A stretch of DNA of 43,603 bases from JBDRKN01 sp043813955 (GTDB lineage: Bacteria; Patescibacteriota; Patescibacteriia; Patescibacteriales; Patescibacteriaceae): assembly GCA_043813955.1 (NCBI GenBank), contig JBDRKN010000019.1, forward strand, positions 1 through 43,603, in the 5' to 3' direction. Below the pieces are notes generated by a model. That model searched no databases. It was not told the origin of the DNA and saw only the letters and a program-made list of their open reading frames with translations. The position numbers and the translations under genes were made by a program. Below, piece after piece: positions 15,965-23,432 of the stretch. Position 1 is the first letter of the stretch, and every line of letters starts with the position of its first letter.

Positions 15965-16897
15965 ATGGAACATCATAATAATGCCAAATTCGCATTTTTT
16001 TACATGCTTAGCTTAGTAGCCTTAGTCTTTATGGCTATTTCAACTGGCATGATTATTTTTCAGATTATTAACAAAACAGTCACAGATATGATTAATTTTG
16101 CAGGTTCTTACAACAGCGGAATCTTAAAGTTCGCAATTTCTGCAATTATTATTGCTACTCCAATATATTATGTAACAATGCGCCAGATTAACAAGAATTT
16201 GCATTCAGGAATTTTAAACAAAGACTCAGGGGTTAGAAAGTGGCTTACCCACCTTATTTTATTCGTAGTTTCTGTAGTTGTTATTGGATGGCTGATTGCA
16301 ACTATTAATATGTTTTTAAACGGAGAAATAACATTAAAATTTATCTTAAAATTAATTACAGTAATTGGCATTTCTGCCGTTATCTTTACTTATTATCTCT
16401 ATGATATTAAGCGAGAGAGTGTTAATAAAAAGGATAAGATAACAAGCATTTATTTTTATTTATCCCTGATCTTGGTTATTGCCAGTTTTGTTACAGCATT
16501 ATTTTTTGTAGAATCTCCGGCTCAGGCCAGGGAACGCAAGCATGATGATATGATTTTATCTGATTTTGATAGAATTGACAGCGCAATAAATGAGTATTAC
16601 AGGATTAACAAGGAATTGCCCTCTGCTCTTGATATATTAGTTGATGAGAATAAATATTATTTGGAAACAGAGAATTTGAGCAATCAGATTACAGAGGAGG
16701 TGTATAATTATGAGATAATTAAAGATAATGACTATCATTTATGCGCTACTTTTAAGGCTTCTACAAAGGAAAAGAGCAAGGATCTTGATATGCGCTATCA
16801 ATATAACGGGCATTGGGCGCATGAAGCTGGATATCAATGCTTAGAACAGACAATAGTTGATTTTTCCACATCAGAACTTCCTGTTCGAGTGAAATAA
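15965..16897 (+). CDS. DUF5671 membrane protein with pseudopilin-like tail
   Basis: Function unknown. The first about 190 residues contain at least five hydrophobic segments, including MLSLVALVFMAISTGMIIF, ILKFAISAIIIATPIYYV, LILFVVSVVVIGWLIATI and IYFYLSLILVIASFVTALFF, in the DUF5671 arrangement typical of Patescibacteria. After the last helix comes a soluble, probably external domain of about 110 residues. It starts with an amphipathic helix and DSAINEYYRINKELPSALDI, reminiscent of type II secretion pseudopilins. It starts 32 bp after the repeat surface protein and could be co-transcribed with it. Similar pseudopilin-like stretches occur in the proteins at 29186 and 34282. Confidence 0.75.
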   Translation: MEHHNNAKFAFFYMLSLVALVFMAISTGMIIFQIINKTVTDMINFAGSYNSGILKFAISAIIIATPIYYVTMRQINKNLHSGILNKDSGVRKWLTHLILFVVSVVVIGWLIATINMFLNGEITLKFILKLITVIGISAVIFTYYLYDIKRESVNKKDKITSIYFYLSLILVIASFVTALFFVESPAQARERKHDDMILSDFDRIDSAINEYYRINKELPSALDILVDENKYYLETENLSNQITEEVYNYEIIKDNDYHLCATFKASTKEKSKDLDMRYQYNGHWAHEAGYQCLEQTIVDFSTSELPVRVK

Positions 16898-16925
16898 TTA
16901 GTACTTTATATATAGGAGGTGAGAG

Positions 16926-17234
16926 ATGCACAACATCAAAGAAACAGAGATTGGACCTGAAAAACTTATTTCACGCCTTGATACTTTTTTATATTTGCTT
17001 CGGAAAAAATTTGATTCAGAATTTGCAAAACAAAATAATTCTCAAGATATTGAGGATGAATTTTTAGATGAGTTAGTTGAGAAAATACAGAAAACAAAGA
17101 ATGAGATAGAAAGAGATTATACAGAAAATAAGCTTAAACCTAAGCAGATAAATGATTCTAGATTACTGATTAGAAGTTTGTTTAAAATCATGGATGAATT
17201 TAAAGAGATTGGCGTTGAAATAAGTATTAAGTAA
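16926..17234 (+). CDS. Small helical protein, 102 aa, unknown
   Basis: No family recognised. It is highly charged (many Glu, Asp, Lys) with heptad-like spacing (ISRLDTFLYLLRKKFD, LDELVEKIQKTKNEIE), so a coiled coil or helical hairpin is likely. There is no signal peptide or membrane segment. A full AGGAGGTG at 16914-16921 with 6 bases between AGGAGG and the ATG is the best Shine-Dalgarno in the window and fixes the start. It is closed by an 11-bp terminator. The strong translation signal suggests it is well expressed. Confidence 0.75.
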   Translation: MHNIKETEIGPEKLISRLDTFLYLLRKKFDSEFAKQNNSQDIEDEFLDELVEKIQKTKNEIERDYTENKLKPKQINDSRLLIRSLFKIMDEFKEIGVEISIK

Positions 17235-17271
17235 TACCCTGTTAGCTAAACAGGGTATTTTTTTGTTTTTT
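17233..17271 (+). terminator. Intrinsic terminator
   Basis: An 11-bp perfect stem, AATACCCTGTT (17233-17243) and AACAGGGTATT (17249-17259), has a 5-base loop followed by a long T tract. The T tract also provides the -35-like TTGTTT of the next promoter. Confidence 0.92.
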
Positions 17272-17320
17272 TGCGCAGATTTGATATAATTAATATAGAC
17301 TAAGACATTTAGTTATTTTT
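17263..17320 (+). promoter_or_regulatory. Promoter and hairpin leader of scpA
   Basis: TTGTTT (17263-17268), a 16-base spacer and TATAAT (17285-17290). The leader begins near 17297 with ACTAA/TTAGT (17299-17313) and a T-rich run up to the ATG at 17331. There is no Shine-Dalgarno site. Confidence 0.5.
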
Positions 17321-17330
17321 AATATTTTTT

Positions 17331-18020
17331 ATGATAATAAAAATAGATCAATTTGAAGGACCCATGAGCTTGCTGCTAAAAATGATTCAGGAAGAAAAGC
17401 TGGATATTACTGAAGTAAGCCTTTTGAAAATAACTGACCAGTATATTGAATATATTAAAATCTCGCCAGATATTAATCCAGATAATATTGCTGATTTTTT
17501 AGTAATAGCTTCTAAGCTGTTATTAATTAAATCAAGAACAATGCTTCCATATCTGTCTCAGGTAGAAGAAGAGGAGATTCAAGAATTTGAAGAGCAATTG
17601 AAAATGTATCAAGAATTTTTGCAGGCTGCCAAGAATATTGAATCCATGATTAGCAAAAAGAGATTTATGTTTGCAAGAGAGTTTGATTCCAAAGCGATTG
17701 TCAGCAATTCATTTCCAGATAAGGTTAATATTAAAGAATGGCCAATAGTATTTAAAGAGATTATCAGCCGCATGCAGCCGATTGAATTTTTGGAAGAATC
17801 TTTGATACAGGATAATATTAGCATTGAAGACAGGATTGATTATATTAAGAATATGGTGGCAGACAAGCTTAAGTTTGTTTTCGCAAATATTATAGAAAAA
17901 GCTAATTCTAAAACAGAGGTGATTGTAAGCTTTTTAGCTATTTTGGAATTATTAAAGCAAAGAGATATTATTATTGAACAGACTGAATTATTTGGAGAAA
18001 TTAAAATTAACAAAATATGA
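17331..18020 (+). CDS. scpA: Segregation and condensation protein A
   Basis: Kleisin subunit of the bacterial SMC condensin, which bridges SMC heads and binds ScpB in chromosome organisation. The N-terminal motif FEGPMSLLLKMIQEEKLDI and YIEYIKISPDINPDNIADFL followed by VIASKLLLIKSRTMLP are diagnostic. The C-terminal winged-helix part contains VIVSFLAILELLKQRDIIIE. At 229 aa it is of usual length. It overlaps the scpB start by four bases (ATGA), the classic coupled pair. The smc gene itself is not in the window. Confidence 0.96.
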   Translation: MIIKIDQFEGPMSLLLKMIQEEKLDITEVSLLKITDQYIEYIKISPDINPDNIADFLVIASKLLLIKSRTMLPYLSQVEEEEIQEFEEQLKMYQEFLQAAKNIESMISKKRFMFAREFDSKAIVSNSFPDKVNIKEWPIVFKEIISRMQPIEFLEESLIQDNISIEDRIDYIKNMVADKLKFVFANIIEKANSKTEVIVSFLAILELLKQRDIIIEQTELFGEIKINKI

Positions 18021-18547
18021 ACAAATTAAAATCACAGCTAGAATCTCTTTTGTTTATTTCAGCCAAGCCAATGCCAGTTAGCCAGCTGGCTGAATTAACA
18101 GGAGCTAATCAGTCTGATATTAATCAGGTAGCAGATGAGCTTAAAAAAGAATATGCTGAAAAAGGAATTCAGATTATTAATCTTGGGGATAAATATCAGA
18201 TGGCAAGCTCGCCTGATAATGCTTGTTTAGTCCAGGAGTATATAAAAGATGAAACCAGCGGGGAGCTGTCCAGGCCTAGCTTGGAGGCTTTAACTATTAT
18301 TGCTTACAGAAGCCCTGTTAACAAAATGGATTTAGACAGGATTAGGGGAGTTAACTGCGCTTTGATTTTAAGGAATTTATTATTGAGAGGATTGATTGAA
18401 TCTGAATATGATGATCAGAAAGAGGATACTTATTACACTATTAGCCTTGATTTTATGAAACTTTTGGGAATTAATGATATTAAAGAACTTTCTGATTATG
18501 AGAAATTGAATCAAGATGATACAATAAATAGAATGTTAAATCAATAA
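18017..18547 (+). CDS. scpB: Segregation and condensation protein B
   Basis: Second accessory subunit of the SMC-ScpAB condensin, a protein of two winged helices that dimerises on ScpA. It begins LKSQLESLLFISAKPMPVSQ and has the conserved core LSRPSLEALTIIAYRSPVNK followed by MDLDRIRGVN. At 176 aa the length is typical. Its ATG overlaps the TGA of scpA, indicating translational coupling, and the D,D-carboxypeptidase gene starts 3 bp downstream, so all are likely one operon. Confidence 0.96.
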   Translation: MNKLKSQLESLLFISAKPMPVSQLAELTGANQSDINQVADELKKEYAEKGIQIINLGDKYQMASSPDNACLVQEYIKDETSGELSRPSLEALTIIAYRSPVNKMDLDRIRGVNCALILRNLLLRGLIESEYDDQKEDTYYTISLDFMKLLGINDIKELSDYEKLNQDDTINRMLNQ

Positions 18548-18550
18548 TTT

Positions 18551-19414
18551 ATGCTTGTATTATTTATAATCTCTGCTTTTGCCATAGTTGGATGGCTTAA
18601 TGCTAATCTTCCTGCCCAGACTGTAATAGATATTGCGCCAATTAATGCGCAATCTGAGGTTATGCGGGAAATTGACTGTGAATTAACAGCTTCCAGCGGT
18701 TTTATGCTAGTTGATGAGCAGGAATTATGCAGCAAAGAGCCTGATAAAGTACTTCCAATAGCCAGCATTACCAAGCTGGTTTCTGCCTTGGTTTTTTTAG
18801 ATCATAATCCTGGATGGGATACTGTTTACCGCATTAAGCCTGATGACAGGCGCAATGGAGGCAGGATTTATCTTTTTTCCGGAGATGAGGTTAGCGCTAA
18901 AGATTTATTTTACAATGCGCTCATTGCTTCTGATAATACTGCAGTAATAGGCTTGGTTAATTTGAGCAATCTGACAGAAGAAGAGTTTGTTAATGAAATG
19001 AATCTTAAAGCAAGAGAATTTGGCTTGTTTAACACTATATTTATTGAACCAACAGGCTTGTCTAATCAAAACAAGTCAACAGCAAGAGAGGTAGCTAAAT
19101 TTGCCAAAGCTGCATTTAATGAACCAGATATCAGGCAAACTGTTTTAAATAGCGAATATAGCTTTGTTACCAAACAGGGGAAAAAAAGAACTGTCTACAG
19201 CACTGGCCAGCCTTTGGCTAGCCAGCTTCATAACATGGATTTTCTTGGAGGGAAAACAGGCTATTTAGCTGATATTGGCTATTGTTTTGTAGGCTTATTT
19301 AGTTATGAAGAGCAAGAGATAATCACAGTAGTGCTTGGATCTGAAACAAGAGAGCAGGGATTTAGTAATACAGCCAAGTTTTTAGAAAGTTTTAATAAGT
19401 ATATAAATAATTAA
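18551..19414 (+). CDS. D-alanyl-D-alanine carboxypeptidase, S11 (PBP5-like) family
   Basis: Penicillin-binding serine peptidase that trims the terminal D-Ala from peptidoglycan stem peptides outside the membrane. An N-terminal hydrophobic segment (LVLFIISAFAIVGWL) acts as signal or anchor. The three active-site motifs are intact: SITK at residues 72-75 (nucleophile Ser72), SDN at 127-129 and KTG at 235-237. At 287 aa it has the catalytic domain only, without the C-terminal beta domain of E. coli PBP5. It is placed between scpB and tpiA with gaps of 3 and 5 bp, so it is part of their operon. Together with rodA it shows the cell builds its own peptidoglycan. Confidence 0.92.
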   Translation: MLVLFIISAFAIVGWLNANLPAQTVIDIAPINAQSEVMREIDCELTASSGFMLVDEQELCSKEPDKVLPIASITKLVSALVFLDHNPGWDTVYRIKPDDRRNGGRIYLFSGDEVSAKDLFYNALIASDNTAVIGLVNLSNLTEEEFVNEMNLKAREFGLFNTIFIEPTGLSNQNKSTAREVAKFAKAAFNEPDIRQTVLNSEYSFVTKQGKKRTVYSTGQPLASQLHNMDFLGGKTGYLADIGYCFVGLFSYEEQEIITVVLGSETREQGFSNTAKFLESFNKYINN

Positions 19415-19419
19415 ACTAT

Positions 19420-20154
19420 ATGCAAAAAATCATTGTGGCTAATTGGAAAATGAATTTGTCATTAGCCCAAAGTTTAAAACTAGCCAGGGAATACAAGAGA
19501 TTGCTTAAAAAAACCAAACATATTGTAGCCGTTTGTCCGTCAGAGTTTGCTCTAGTTGGAGTTAAGAGAATATTAAAAAACAGTAAAATAAAGCTGGGAG
19601 CGCAGGATGTTTCTTCAGAGCCTAAAGGCTCGCATACTGGAGATGTTTCAGCCAAGACTTTGGCTAAAATTGGGTGCAAATATGTGATTATTGGACATAG
19701 CGAAAAAAGAGCGATGGGCGAGACTTGTCGCATGGTTAATTTAAAGATTAAAGCTGTGTTAAAAACCAAAAAATTAGTTCCAATTATCTGCATAGGCGAA
19801 GGCTGGGACAAGCGCAAATCTAAGAAAAGCATCCTATTTATTACTGGCCAGATAAGAAGAGCTTTGGCTGGAATTAAAACAAAACAGCAGATCATTATTG
19901 CTTATGAGCCGATTTGGGCTATTGGAACAGGCAAGGTTATTAAGCCAGATGATGCTGAAAAGCAGCATGAGAATATTAAAAAAACAGTTTTTAAAATTTT
20001 AGGGGCTAAGGCTGATTTTAAAGTGATTTACGGTGGCAGTGTTAATGACAAAAATGCTAAAAAATTATTATCTTTAGACTCTGTTGACGGCTTTTTGATC
20101 GGAAAAACAAGCTTAAAAGCTATTTCTTTTTGTAAAATAGCTAATATTAGCTAA
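19420..20154 (+). CDS. tpiA: Triosephosphate isomerase
   Basis: Interconverts dihydroxyacetone phosphate and glyceraldehyde 3-phosphate in glycolysis. The TIM-barrel active-site residues are all visible: Asn8 and Lys10 in ANWKMN, His93 in IIGHSEKR, and Glu163 in AYEPIWAIGTGK. The phosphate-binding GGSV follows near the C-terminus. The segment after GHSEKR reads GETCRMVNLK, where GETDE is more usual, a small deviation outside the catalytic set. At 244 aa it is complete. It is the last gene of the scpA operon, followed by a weak A/T hairpin at 20162-20178. Confidence 0.96.
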   Translation: MQKIIVANWKMNLSLAQSLKLAREYKRLLKKTKHIVAVCPSEFALVGVKRILKNSKIKLGAQDVSSEPKGSHTGDVSAKTLAKIGCKYVIIGHSEKRAMGETCRMVNLKIKAVLKTKKLVPIICIGEGWDKRKSKKSILFITGQIRRALAGIKTKQQIIIAYEPIWAIGTGKVIKPDDAEKQHENIKKTVFKILGAKADFKVIYGGSVNDKNAKKLLSLDSVDGFLIGKTSLKAISFCKIANIS

Positions 20155-20161
20155 GAAATGA

Positions 20162-20178
20162 GAAAAATCATTGATTTT
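20162..20178 (+). terminator. Weak AT-only hairpin after tpiA
   Basis: AAAAATC and GATTTTT, 7 bp, with a 3-base loop and short T run. It may attenuate read-through into the TPR gene. Confidence 0.4.
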
Positions 20179-20224
20179 TATTAGATATTATGATAGGATG
20201 AATTAAGGTTTTTAAGCAAAGATT

Positions 20225-21016
20225 ATGGCTATAACTATAGTTTGGATATTTATTATTATAAGCTTGGGCGTTATTGGCGCTATTGTTTTTCGCAAGTTTA
20301 CTGTCTTAGCCAGTATTGATGTTGAAAATATTGAAGCTGAAAAGCAGGCTGCGGTAAAAAGGAGAATCATTTCTGAAAAATTTCAGCGCAATGTTAATAA
20401 ATGGATTATTCGTATTTGGCGCATAATCAAACCTGTGCTTAAATTATTAAACAGGTTTTTTTCTTTTATTTACAAAAAATTGCTTGATTCAAAAAGCAAG
20501 TATTCCCAGACTGATCTTCAGCCAGGCCAAAATGTTGATCAACAGGTTGAAGGTTTATTTGCCCAGGCTCAAGACTTAGTACACAAAGAAGAATTAGCTG
20601 AAGCAGAAAACAAATATATTGAGATTATTGGTTTAGATAGCAAAAACTTTAAAGCATTTCAATTATTAGGAGAGTTATATTTATATCGCCAAAATTATCA
20701 GGAAGCTGAACAGACATTGCAGCATGCTGTTAAGCTTAAAACCAGTAATGGAGGAGATGCGCCAGAATTAGCAAATGTATATTTTGACTTAAGCTATGTT
20801 TATGAAGCGCAGAAAGATCATGCAGAAGCAGTTGATAATATGAAAAAAGCTTTAAAAATTGATTCTAATAACCCCCGTTATCTTAATAAGATGATTGAGC
20901 TTTGCATAATGATTGATAACAAGGGAGATGCCTATGATGCTTGCAAAAAATTAGAAAAGGTAAACCCTGATAACAAAAAACTAAAAGAATTAAAACAAAG
21001 GGTTACTGACATGTAA
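20225..21016 (+). CDS. TPR-repeat membrane protein, 263 aa
   Basis: An N-terminal membrane helix (residues 3-21, TIVWIFIIISLGVIGAIVF) is followed by a basic juxtamembrane region and, from about residue 105, at least three tetratricopeptide repeats: LVHKEELAEAENKYIEIIGL, FKAFQLLGELYLYRQNYQEA and LSYVYEAQKDHAEAVDNMKK. TPR arrays bind partner proteins, so this is probably a scaffold at the membrane, with unknown partner. The TAA is directly followed by the first base of tRNA-Thr, so the two are likely on one transcript and the mRNA would be cut by RNase P at its 3' end. Confidence 0.85.
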   Translation: MAITIVWIFIIISLGVIGAIVFRKFTVLASIDVENIEAEKQAAVKRRIISEKFQRNVNKWIIRIWRIIKPVLKLLNRFFSFIYKKLLDSKSKYSQTDLQPGQNVDQQVEGLFAQAQDLVHKEELAEAENKYIEIIGLDSKNFKAFQLLGELYLYRQNYQEAEQTLQHAVKLKTSNGGDAPELANVYFDLSYVYEAQKDHAEAVDNMKKALKIDSNNPRYLNKMIELCIMIDNKGDAYDACKKLEKVNPDNKKLKELKQRVTDM

Positions 21017-21089
<73 letters not shown>

Positions 21090-21096
21090 CTGATAA

Positions 21097-21125
21097 ATAA
21101 GGACACGTTTAGAACGTGTCCTTAT
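21097..21125. terminator. Bidirectional terminator between tRNA-Thr and prsA
   Basis: A 13-bp perfect inverted repeat, ATAAGGACACGTT and AACGTGTCCTTAT, has a 3-base loop. T-rich bases follow on the plus side, weaker on the minus side. Confidence 0.8.
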
Positions 21126-21129
21126 GATT

Positions 21130-22098
21130 TTAAGTAAAAAGCGAATTTACAGATTTGCCTTCAAAGCTTCTTTTAATAGCTATTGCTAAGATTTTAGCTA
21201 CAGAAATAGTATGTATTTTGCTACATTGCATTGCTTTTTTATTTAATGGAATAGTATCAGCAAATGCAATCGATTTGAGCACAGATTTTTCCAACCTTTC
21301 TATTGCTCTGCCAGATAATACTGGATGTGTACATACAGCCTGCACTTCTGCAGCTCCTTTTTCTTTTAAGGCAAAAGCGGCTTTGACCATGGTTCCGCAA
21401 GTATCAGCAATATCATCAACAATAATTGCCAGCTTATCTTTAACATCGCCTATGACATTCATTATTTCAGCTTTGTTAGCTTCTGGCCTCCGTTTGTCAA
21501 TAAGGGCTATGTCAGTTTCAGCATTATTTAAGCGTTTTGCAAAAGAGCGCGCTCTTTCTGCGCCTCCTGCATCTGGAGAAACCATTACAATTTTTTGTTC
21601 TGGAAATGATTCTTTTATATACTCTATTAGAACAGGCTTTGCATAAAGATTGTCTACAGGAATATTAAAGAATCCTTGGATTTGGTTTGCGTGAAGATCC
21701 ATGGTAATAATGCGATTAGCGCCAACACTTTCAAGAATATTAGCAACTACTTTTGCGCTAATTGGAACATGAGGCTCTGACTTGCGGTCTTGTCTGCCAT
21801 AGCCATAGTATGGAATAACAGCTGTAATTTTTTCAGCTGAAGAGCGCTTGGCAGCATCAATTAGTAGTATGAGCTCCATTAAATGATCATTAACTGATGT
21901 TGATGGACCACAAATTGGCTGGATAATAAATACGTCTTTTGTCCGCAGATTGCTTTCTATTTTTACGCTGGTTTCGCCATCGCTGAATTTACCAACTATG
22001 CAATTGCCAAAGTCAAAATCTTGTTCTTCACATATTTTTTTAGCTAATTCAGGATGAGCATTCCCAGTTAGAACAATAAAACCATTTGGATTAGGCAT
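21130..22098 (-). CDS. prs: Ribose-phosphate pyrophosphokinase (PRPP synthetase)
   Basis: Makes PRPP from ribose 5-phosphate and ATP for nucleotide synthesis. Family signatures: GKFSDGETSVKIESNLR, VIPYYGYGRQDRKSEPHVPI, TMDLHANQIQGFF, the flexible loop region DKRRPEANK, and the PRPP loop VDDIADTCGTMVKAA. At 322 aa it matches the class I enzyme. GGAGT about 7 bases before the ATG may serve as ribosome-binding site. It is the last gene on this minus-strand block and ends at the terminator shared with tRNA-Thr. A PRPP synthetase in a reduced genome suggests nucleotide salvage from imported bases. Confidence 0.96.
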   Translation of the reverse strand: MPNPNGFIVLTGNAHPELAKKICEEQDFDFGNCIVGKFSDGETSVKIESNLRTKDVFIIQPICGPSTSVNDHLMELILLIDAAKRSSAEKITAVIPYYGYGRQDRKSEPHVPISAKVVANILESVGANRIITMDLHANQIQGFFNIPVDNLYAKPVLIEYIKESFPEQKIVMVSPDAGGAERARSFAKRLNNAETDIALIDKRRPEANKAEIMNVIGDVKDKLAIIVDDIADTCGTMVKAAFALKEKGAAEVQAVCTHPVLSGRAIERLEKSVLKSIAFADTIPLNKKAMQCSKIHTISVAKILAIAIKRSFEGKSVNSLFT

Positions 22099-22168
22099 AT
22101 TAATACTCCATGAATTGTTTTTAAATATTGTTTAAGGTACTAAATATTATTATATATTTTTTGTTTTA

Positions 22169-22477
22169 TTAGATAATCACAATCGCAATTATAGCTAAGA
22201 GAAAGATAAATATCCATCCTAGCGTATAAAAAAGCAGTTTAATAGCTGCTTTTTTCTCTTTTTCCAGATAAAGCCAGATTGGATAGCCTAAAACCAGAAG
22301 TCCGGAAACCAAGGCAGAAAAAACAAATAACATTAAAAATAATAATGGACCCCATAGATTATTTAGCTTGCCAAATAATTTTTCACCATCTTGGATTAGC
22401 AAGGCCACTAGAGCTATGTATACAGCTAAGCCGACTGATGAAAGAAAGCTGATTTGTAATAGTTTGTTTTTTTTCAT
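22169..22477 (-). CDS. Small membrane protein, 102 aa, three predicted helices
   Basis: No family recognised. Three hydrophobic segments are visible: ISFLSSVGLAVYIALVALLI, LLFLMLFVFSALVSGLLVLG and LLFYTLGWIFIFLLAIIAIV, with a short charged stretch (LEKEKKAA) between the last two. The ATG at 22477 (MKKNKLLQ) is chosen over one 60 bases upstream because the upstream start would overlap the end of the RelE-type remnant. It lies 70 bp before the prs start on the same strand. Confidence 0.72.
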   Translation of the reverse strand: MKKNKLLQISFLSSVGLAVYIALVALLIQDGEKLFGKLNNLWGPLLFLMLFVFSALVSGLLVLGYPIWLYLEKEKKAAIKLLFYTLGWIFIFLLAIIAIVII

Positions 22478-22481
22478 ATTA

Positions 22482-22613
22482 TTAAAGGTATTTATAAATA
22501 TCATGCTTGCCAACAGAGATAAACAATATATCTCCATTTTTCTGACGTTTAAAAATTATTCTATAATTTTTTGTAAATTCCGTCTTAACAATTTTGCTAA
22601 TATTACTAATCAA
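22482..22613 (-). pseudogene. RelE/ParE-type toxin remnant (C-terminal part only)
   Basis: Minus-strand frame ending at 22482 and reading KNYRIIFKRQKNGDILFISV then GKHDIYKYL, the characteristic last strands of RelE-superfamily toxins. No ATG exists. A TTG at 22613 would give only 43 aa, about half the normal length. The sequence further upstream is the terminator hairpin of hicA. This is therefore an N-terminally deleted relic left beside the hicBA pair, with no recognisable antitoxin partner. Confidence 0.6.
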
Positions 22614-22615
22614 CG

Positions 22616-22646
22616 ATTTAAAAAGCTGTCTATAATAGACAGTTTT
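22616..22646 (-). terminator. Intrinsic terminator after hicA
   Basis: CTGTCTA and TAGACAG around a 3-base loop, flanked by an A-run before and a T-run after when read on the minus strand, 13 bp past the hicA stop. Confidence 0.75.
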
Positions 22647-22658
22647 AAAAAAAATTTA

Positions 22659-22889
22659 TTAGATTTGTTTTAAAATTTCAAGGTATTCACCTGGAGTTAT
22701 TCCTAAAATTCTTAAATTGTTTCTAATAATAAAAATCGGCAACTCTCTGTCATGAGGAATAACCACTGGTCTTTTTAAACCTTCCCGCCAATAAATTTTA
22801 TGATCACCCCTTTCTCTTTTTAGTTGACAGCCGACAAATAAAAGAAATTTTTCAAACTTTTTCCAGTTTATTGGTGTTAAATGGGCCAT
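22659..22889 (-). CDS. hicA: HicA-family mRNA interferase toxin
   Basis: Small double-stranded-RNA-binding-fold toxin that cleaves mRNA when free of HicB. At 76 aa it carries the family core: LLFVGCQLKRERGDHKIYWR with the putative catalytic His, then KRPVVIPHDRELPIFIIRNN and LRILGITPGEYLEIL. The usual GSH reads GDH here, seen in one subgroup of the family. It begins 4 bp after the hicB stop in the same operon, and a terminator follows. Unlike the copy at 10610, this one has a proper ATG and full length, so the pair looks functional. Confidence 0.87.
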   Translation of the reverse strand: MAHLTPINWKKFEKFLLFVGCQLKRERGDHKIYWREGLKRPVVIPHDRELPIFIIRNNLRILGITPGEYLEILKQI

Positions 22890-22893
22890 ATAT

Positions 22894-23178
22894 TTAGACG
22901 GTCAATCGAACAGTTTGAAGCTCTTGAGAAATCACTACTGGCGGATTCCATTTTGCTTGGACCCGTTTCCACCCCAAATTACTTAGAACATCTTCTAATG
23001 TTCCTTTATTAATAAGTTCTTCAAAAAAAATATTAACAATTTCTTCAAATCGCTTTTTTGCTTCTTGATAACTTTTGCCATAAGTGGACAAATCCAAAGC
23101 TGGAGTATAGGCGATATATTTATTACCTTCCTTTAAGAAAGAAACTGGAAGATTAAATTCTAAATTTATTTTTTTCAT
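22894..23178 (-). CDS. hicB: HicB-family antitoxin
   Basis: Antitoxin partner of the downstream hicA. The 94-aa protein has the HicB-type fold start LPVSFLKEGNKYIAYTPALD, LSTYGKSYQEAKKRFEEIVN and IFFEELINKG. A separate C-terminal helix-turn-helix is not obvious. A promoter on the minus strand (TTGACT-17-TATTAT) ends only six bases before the ATG, so the transcript should be leaderless. The arrangement hicB then hicA on one message fits a functional toxin-antitoxin module, autoregulation being typical of the family. Confidence 0.87.
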   Translation of the reverse strand: MKKINLEFNLPVSFLKEGNKYIAYTPALDLSTYGKSYQEAKKRFEEIVNIFFEELINKGTLEDVLSNLGWKRVQAKWNPPVVISQELQTVRLTV

Positions 23179-23184
23179 GTATAT

Positions 23185-23213
23185 ATAATAGCAATGTAGA
23201 TATATTAAGTCAA
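23185..23213 (-). promoter_or_regulatory. Leaderless promoter of hicBA
   Basis: On the minus strand, TTGACT (23208-23213), an exact 17-base spacer, TATTAT (23185-23190), then six bases to the ATG. Transcription should start at or within a base or two of the A of the start codon. Confidence 0.75.
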
Positions 23214-23249
23214 ATACTGCAACCTGCGCGCGTTAAGCGTACCTATGTG

Positions 23250-23320
23250 CTCGGGGGGAGGGAATCGAACCCCCATTACCAGGACCAAAACCTGATGTCC
23301 TGCCATTAGACGACCCCCGA
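23250..23320 (-). tRNA. tRNA-Gln (anticodon TTG)
   Basis: On the minus strand the acceptor TCGGGGG pairs with CCCCCGA. The anticodon arm TCAGG-TTTTGGT-CCTGG gives TTG. The T arm is GGGGG-TTCGATT-CCCTC. The discriminator base is G and CCA is not encoded. Confidence 0.95.
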
Positions 23321-23361
23321 AGAAAAAATCTTGCCTAAACTTAGCAAAATCTATCATTGAT

Positions 23362-23390
23362 ATAATATATTAAAATTTGCTTTTTGTCAA
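23362..23390 (-). promoter_or_regulatory. Promoter of tRNA-Gln
   Basis: On the minus strand, a perfect TTGACA (23385-23390), a 17-base spacer and TATTAT (23362-23367). The predicted start is about 35 bases before the tRNA. Confidence 0.75.
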
Positions 23391-23432
23391 AAATAATGTA
23401 TTATTATAGTATAATTAATAAGACATAAAAAT

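Noticed and set aside
13986..16897. Search for a DGR template repeat or reverse transcriptase near the candidate variable region
   Set aside because: No second copy of the GC-rich 3' end and no YxDD-type reverse transcriptase is visible in either direction in this window, so only the target is claimed.
17331..18547. Alternative genetic code (UGA as Gly) as in some CPR groups
   Set aside because: TGA ends scpA within the ATGA overlap with scpB and also ends the 45-aa gene before xth; reading through would fuse frames incorrectly.
22368..22673. Plus-strand open frame of 101 codons
   Set aside because: It runs antisense across a membrane protein, the RelE remnant and the hicA terminator, with no ribosome-binding site or domain.
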